From: Pseudooceanicola pacificus
GTDB lineage: Bacteria; Pseudomonadota; Alphaproteobacteria; Rhodobacterales; Rhodobacteraceae
Assembly: GCF_009789075.1 (NCBI RefSeq)
Contig: NZ_WNXQ01000007.1
Span: 124,001-188,000, forward strand
Direction of reading: 5' to 3'
DNA: 64,000 nucleotides
Below the pieces are notes generated by a model. It did no database searches, had not been told where the DNA came from, and was given only the letters and a program-made list of their open reading frames with translations. This document shows positions 61,395 to 64,000 of this stretch, one piece after another. Position 1 is the stretch's first letter. Each line of letters begins with the position of its first letter. The position numbers and the translations under genes are program-made.

Positions 61395-62288
61395 TCAATG
61401 CGTGCCTTCGTAGGCCTCTTCGCCCTCGCCCAGCGTGTCGCGGTCGAGGTAGCGGCCTTCGGATGCGGGGCCTTCCACCAGTTCGAGGTACGAGCGGTAG
61501 AAGAAGGTGATGGCCTGCAGGATGACCAGTGCCACGAAGGCCAGGATCAGGATCTTGAACATGAAGTAGGCGTTGAAGCCATCGGGGCTGAAGCCCACGG
61601 TTTCCACGTTCCATTTCACGATCTTGGACTTGCGCATCATCAGGTCCAGCTGGTCGCTGGCCGAGACCTTGGGCGTGATCAGGTGCCGCCAGAGGAAGAA
61701 CCAGGAATACATCCACGTCAGCACCGCCGCGGGGATCATCAGGAAGATCGCGCCGAACATGTCGACCGCGCGCTTGGCGCGGAATTTCAGCGGTGCGTAG
61801 ACCAGATCGACCCGGACATGGCTGCCCTGGACAAAGGCATAGGCGACGCAGAGCGCAACCACCACGGCGTTCCAGAATTTCAGCCCCTCGGACCACCAGC
61901 CGACCGAATAGGTCAGCCCCAGGCCAAGCGGCGCGACCGAGATCTCGCCCAGCCGGAATATCGACTGCAGGAAGACGACCATGGTCTGCTGCGCCACCAT
62001 GATCAGGCCGGCCCAGGCCGCGATACGCCCGATCCCGTTCGAGATGCCCTCGAACACCCTGACGCAGCCCCACATGAACTTGCGCCAGATCAGCCCGGCA
62101 ATGGTGACGACCAGGAAGATGTCGAAGACGGCAAAGAACAGCTCGACCGAGCCGCCGTAATAGATGAAGCGGATCAGGGCTTCCTTGTCGGACCAGTCCA
62201 GCCAGAGGGCCGGATGCGTGATCGCATAACCGATGTGATAGAAGCCGAGACCGATTTGCGTCGCCAGCCACGCGAGAGCGTCCAGCAT
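61395..62288 (-). CDS. TRAP transporter small permease (DctQ), extended form
   Basis: A 297-residue four-helix-type subunit that pairs with the large permease; most DctQ proteins are near 170-220 residues. It has an N-terminal ~60-residue extension before the membrane part (FFAVFDIFLVVTIAGLIWRK), then RIAAWAGLIMVAQQTMVVFL, GSHVRVDLVYAPLKFRAKRA (DctQ-typical) and VLTWMYSWFFLWRHLITPKV, with a large loop before the last helix. It follows the binding-protein gene after a 73-base spacer holding a strong hairpin. Confidence 0.9.
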   Translation of the reverse strand: MLDALAWLATQIGLGFYHIGYAITHPALWLDWSDKEALIRFIYYGGSVELFFAVFDIFLVVTIAGLIWRKFMWGCVRVFEGISNGIGRIAAWAGLIMVAQQTMVVFLQSIFRLGEISVAPLGLGLTYSVGWWSEGLKFWNAVVVALCVAYAFVQGSHVRVDLVYAPLKFRAKRAVDMFGAIFLMIPAAVLTWMYSWFFLWRHLITPKVSASDQLDLMMRKSKIVKWNVETVGFSPDGFNAYFMFKILILAFVALVILQAITFFYRSYLELVEGPASEGRYLDRDTLGEGEEAYEGTH

Positions 62289-62310
62289 CGCCTGTCCCCC
62301 CTGTATGACA

Positions 62311-62337
62311 GGCTGCGCATCACAGGGATGCGCAGCC
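62311..62337 (-). other. Strong intercistronic hairpin between TRAP binding protein and permease genes
   Basis: GGCTGCGCAT pairs perfectly with ATGCGCAGCC around a seven-base loop in the spacer between the binding-protein and DctQ genes. No U tract follows. Such hairpins often protect the upstream message end and lower permease expression relative to the binding protein; this role is inferred. Confidence 0.75.
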
Positions 62338-62361
62338 GTGTTTCAGACCCGGAAGGGTCTG

Positions 62362-63447
62362 TTACATGCCGTTCACGCGCGAACGCTCGTTCACGTAGAA
62401 GGCGTCCGACACCGAGGTCCAGGCCGAGGTCGAGTTCATCGACGCTTCGGCCGAGGCACGGATCTTGGCGAAGAGCTCGTCGCCCATGAACTCGTCCAGC
62501 GCCTCTTTCGAAGCCTGGCCGAAGGCGTCCCAGACGTCGTCCGGGAATTCCATGACCTGGATGCCGGTGTTCTTCAGGCGCTGCAGCGCCGGGCCGTTGT
62601 TGGCGATGAACAGGGCATAGTTGGCCTGGTGATCCTCGGCAGCGGCCATTTCGACCATCTTCTGTTGCGCGGGGCTCAGCCCGTCGAAGACTTCGAGGTT
62701 CATCGCGATCGACAGGGCCGAACCCGGCTCGTGGAAGCCTGCGGGGTAGTAGTATTTGCAGACTTCCTGCAGGCCGAGCTTTTCATCCGACCAGGGGCCG
62801 ATCCACTCGGTGCCGTCCAGCGCGCCGGTCGACAGGGCCTGATAGATCTCGCCACCCGGCAGCACCTGCACCGAAGCGCCGAGACGGCCGAGCGCCTGGC
62901 CACCCAGGCCGGGCATGCGGAACTTGAGGCCCTTGAAGTCGTCAACCGACTCGATGGGCTTGCGGAACCAGCCGCCACCCTGCGCGCCGGTCTGGCCCGC
63001 GATGAACGACTTGAGGCCGAAGATCTCGCCCAGCTCGTGGTGCAGGGCCATGCCGTCGCCGGCATAGTACCAGGTCATCATCTCGGGCGCGGTCATGCCG
63101 AAGGGCGCCACGGTGAAGAACTGGAAGGCCGGGTGCTGGCCGGTGAAGTAGTAATCGGCACCGTGGTAGATGTCCGCCTGGCCCGAGGTGACCGCGTCGA
63201 ACACCTCGAACGCGCCGACGAGTTCGCCCGCCGCCTTCACGTCGACGGTGATCGCACCGTCGGACATGGCAGTCAGGTTGTCCGCGAACCGCATGACCGA
63301 ATCCCACACGCCGGCCAGGCCGCGGGGCCAGGTCGTCACCATGGTCAGGGTCATGTTGCCCTGCGCGATCGCCGGAGCGGCCAGTGTGCTGGCAGCCGCG
63401 GCGGTCCCGCCGAGTGCAGACGTCTTCAGAAAGGAACGACGATCCAT
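62362..63447 (-). CDS. TRAP transporter solute-binding protein, TakP-like
   Basis: A 361-residue periplasmic DctP-family protein. A twin-arginine-type signal (DRRSFLKTSALGGTAAAAST) ends near AIAQ-G. ELVGAFEVFDAVTSGQADIY, LKFRMPGLGGQALGRLG (arginine that salt-bridges a carboxylate), LPGGEIYQALSTGALDGTEW and YYYPAGFHEPGSALSIAMN closely resemble the Rhodobacter sphaeroides TakP, which binds pyruvate and other 2-oxo acids. Related proteins bind lactate. GGGAGGATATTTTC precedes the ATG. First gene of the operon, divergent from a Cache-domain sensor. Confidence 0.93.
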   Translation of the reverse strand: MDRRSFLKTSALGGTAAAASTLAAPAIAQGNMTLTMVTTWPRGLAGVWDSVMRFADNLTAMSDGAITVDVKAAGELVGAFEVFDAVTSGQADIYHGADYYFTGQHPAFQFFTVAPFGMTAPEMMTWYYAGDGMALHHELGEIFGLKSFIAGQTGAQGGGWFRKPIESVDDFKGLKFRMPGLGGQALGRLGASVQVLPGGEIYQALSTGALDGTEWIGPWSDEKLGLQEVCKYYYPAGFHEPGSALSIAMNLEVFDGLSPAQQKMVEMAAAEDHQANYALFIANNGPALQRLKNTGIQVMEFPDDVWDAFGQASKEALDEFMGDELFAKIRASAEASMNSTSAWTSVSDAFYVNERSRVNGM

Positions 63448-63654
63448 GAAAATATCCTCCCGGTATTCAAGAACGCCGGGGACTCCCCTCCCCGACGGAT
63501 CGTTGCAAGTCCCCGGACACTATCCGCAGGTCGGAATTCGGGAAATACCAAAGATTACGTATATGCCCGCATTAAATGCAGGTCCCGGAGACGAAACCGG
63601 CCAATTGGGCAGGCAGAGAACACGCTGTTGGGCAGGCGGACGGCAGATCGCACC

Positions 63655-63671
63655 TTTCCGCATTGCGGAAC
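63655..63671. promoter_or_regulatory. Inverted repeat in the TRAP/sensor spacer, same motif as 49568
   Basis: TTCCGCATTGCGGAA (63656-63670) has perfect 6-bp arms and three central bases and differs from the site at 49568 only in one central base and one outer base. It is 39 bases before the sensor start and 208 before the TRAP binding-protein gene. Confidence 0.55.
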
Positions 63672-63709
63672 GCTAGGAATCATCCGGTTTTGGCGGTACA
63701 TCAGCGCAA

Positions 63710-64000
63710 ATGCAGAACCTGACCGCACGTTTGCCGCTGAGTTCGGGCGCCAAGCTTTTCCTGCTGGCGACCCTGCCGCTGATCGTCGCGATCGCGGCCA
63801 TCGCGCCGCTGGTCGCGCATCAGAGCAACGCACTGGCCGAACGCGAGATCGCTGCGCTGGAACGCCAGCTGATCGAGGCCAAGAAGGCCGAACTGCGCAA
63901 CTACGTGACCCAGGCGCGCAACGGGTTCAACTGGATCTACGGCAATGCCGGCCCGGATGACGAGGCCGCCAAGCAGAAGGTGCTGCAGATCCTGGCCGCG
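63710..64000 (+). CDS. Cache-domain sensor protein (partial, cut by right edge)
   Basis: The first 97 codons of a membrane sensor, probably a histidine kinase or methyl-accepting type protein. Residues about 13-37 (GAKLFLLATLPLIVAIAAIA) form the first membrane segment; then a helix NALAEREIAALERQLIEAKK and AELRNYVTQARNGFNWIYGN begin a single Cache domain as found in dicarboxylate/oxo-acid sensors. It is divergent from the TRAP operon and may control it. Start ATG is the first in frame; the ribosome site is poor. The output domain is outside the window. Confidence 0.8.
   Translation, partial: MQNLTARLPLSSGAKLFLLATLPLIVAIAAIAPLVAHQSNALAEREIAALERQLIEAKKAELRNYVTQARNGFNWIYGNAGPDDEAAKQKVLQILAA

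Overview
The window is high-GC DNA from an alphaproteobacterium, most likely a member of the Rhodobacterales (Roseobacter/Paracoccus relatives). The basis is gene content and protein style: a HvrA-type H-NS protein, a TakP-like TRAP transporter with an unusually long large permease, class I fructose-bisphosphate aldolase next to pgk, a cytoplasmic/exported cyclophilin pair, an orphan infC, and short dispersed intergenic repeats. No rRNA, tRNA, CRISPR array, prophage or insertion sequence was recognised.

Layout. 1-11 kb holds mostly single housekeeping genes: malate synthase G (cut by the left edge), an ArsR regulator with a double SRPBCC protein, aminopeptidase N with a short-chain dehydrogenase, gatB, and two tandem hotdog thioesterases. 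11-19 kb is accessory: an isochorismate synthase, a decayed flavin monooxygenase, and an apparent operon of an AroE-like dehydrogenase, a NitT/TauT-type ABC importer and an FAD oxidoreductase. 19-23 kb carries an AT-rich H-NS locus, a fused anthranilate synthase TrpE(G) with a possible tryptophan leader peptide, a PanE-like ketopantoate reductase, and two unusual short-repeat arrays.

23.5-43 kb is the most interesting part. It holds a molybdenum hydroxylase, a 6-hydroxynicotinate reductase-like iron-sulfur protein, UPF0280 and amino-acid-synthesis-family proteins, a divergent MarR regulator, a Liv-type ABC importer, and HyuA/HyuB (hydantoinase/oxoprolinase) subunits with a nitronate monooxygenase-like gene. 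The parts fit uptake, hydroxylation, reduction and ATP-dependent ring opening of an N-heterocycle. A 20-bp operator beside the MarR gene recurs in similar form before the importer operon, suggesting shared control. The substrate is not known from sequence.

43-52 kb contains htpX, a divergent acyl-CoA locus (ligase, paired acyl-CoA dehydrogenases and nitroreductase against a two-subunit CoA transferase and thioesterase), and infC, which appears to start at CTG. 52-59 kb has ftsB, an AidB-like gene, aldolase, pgk and two cyclophilins. 59-64 kb is a TRAP uptake operon, probably for 2-oxo or hydroxy acids, with the start of a divergent Cache-type sensor at the right edge.
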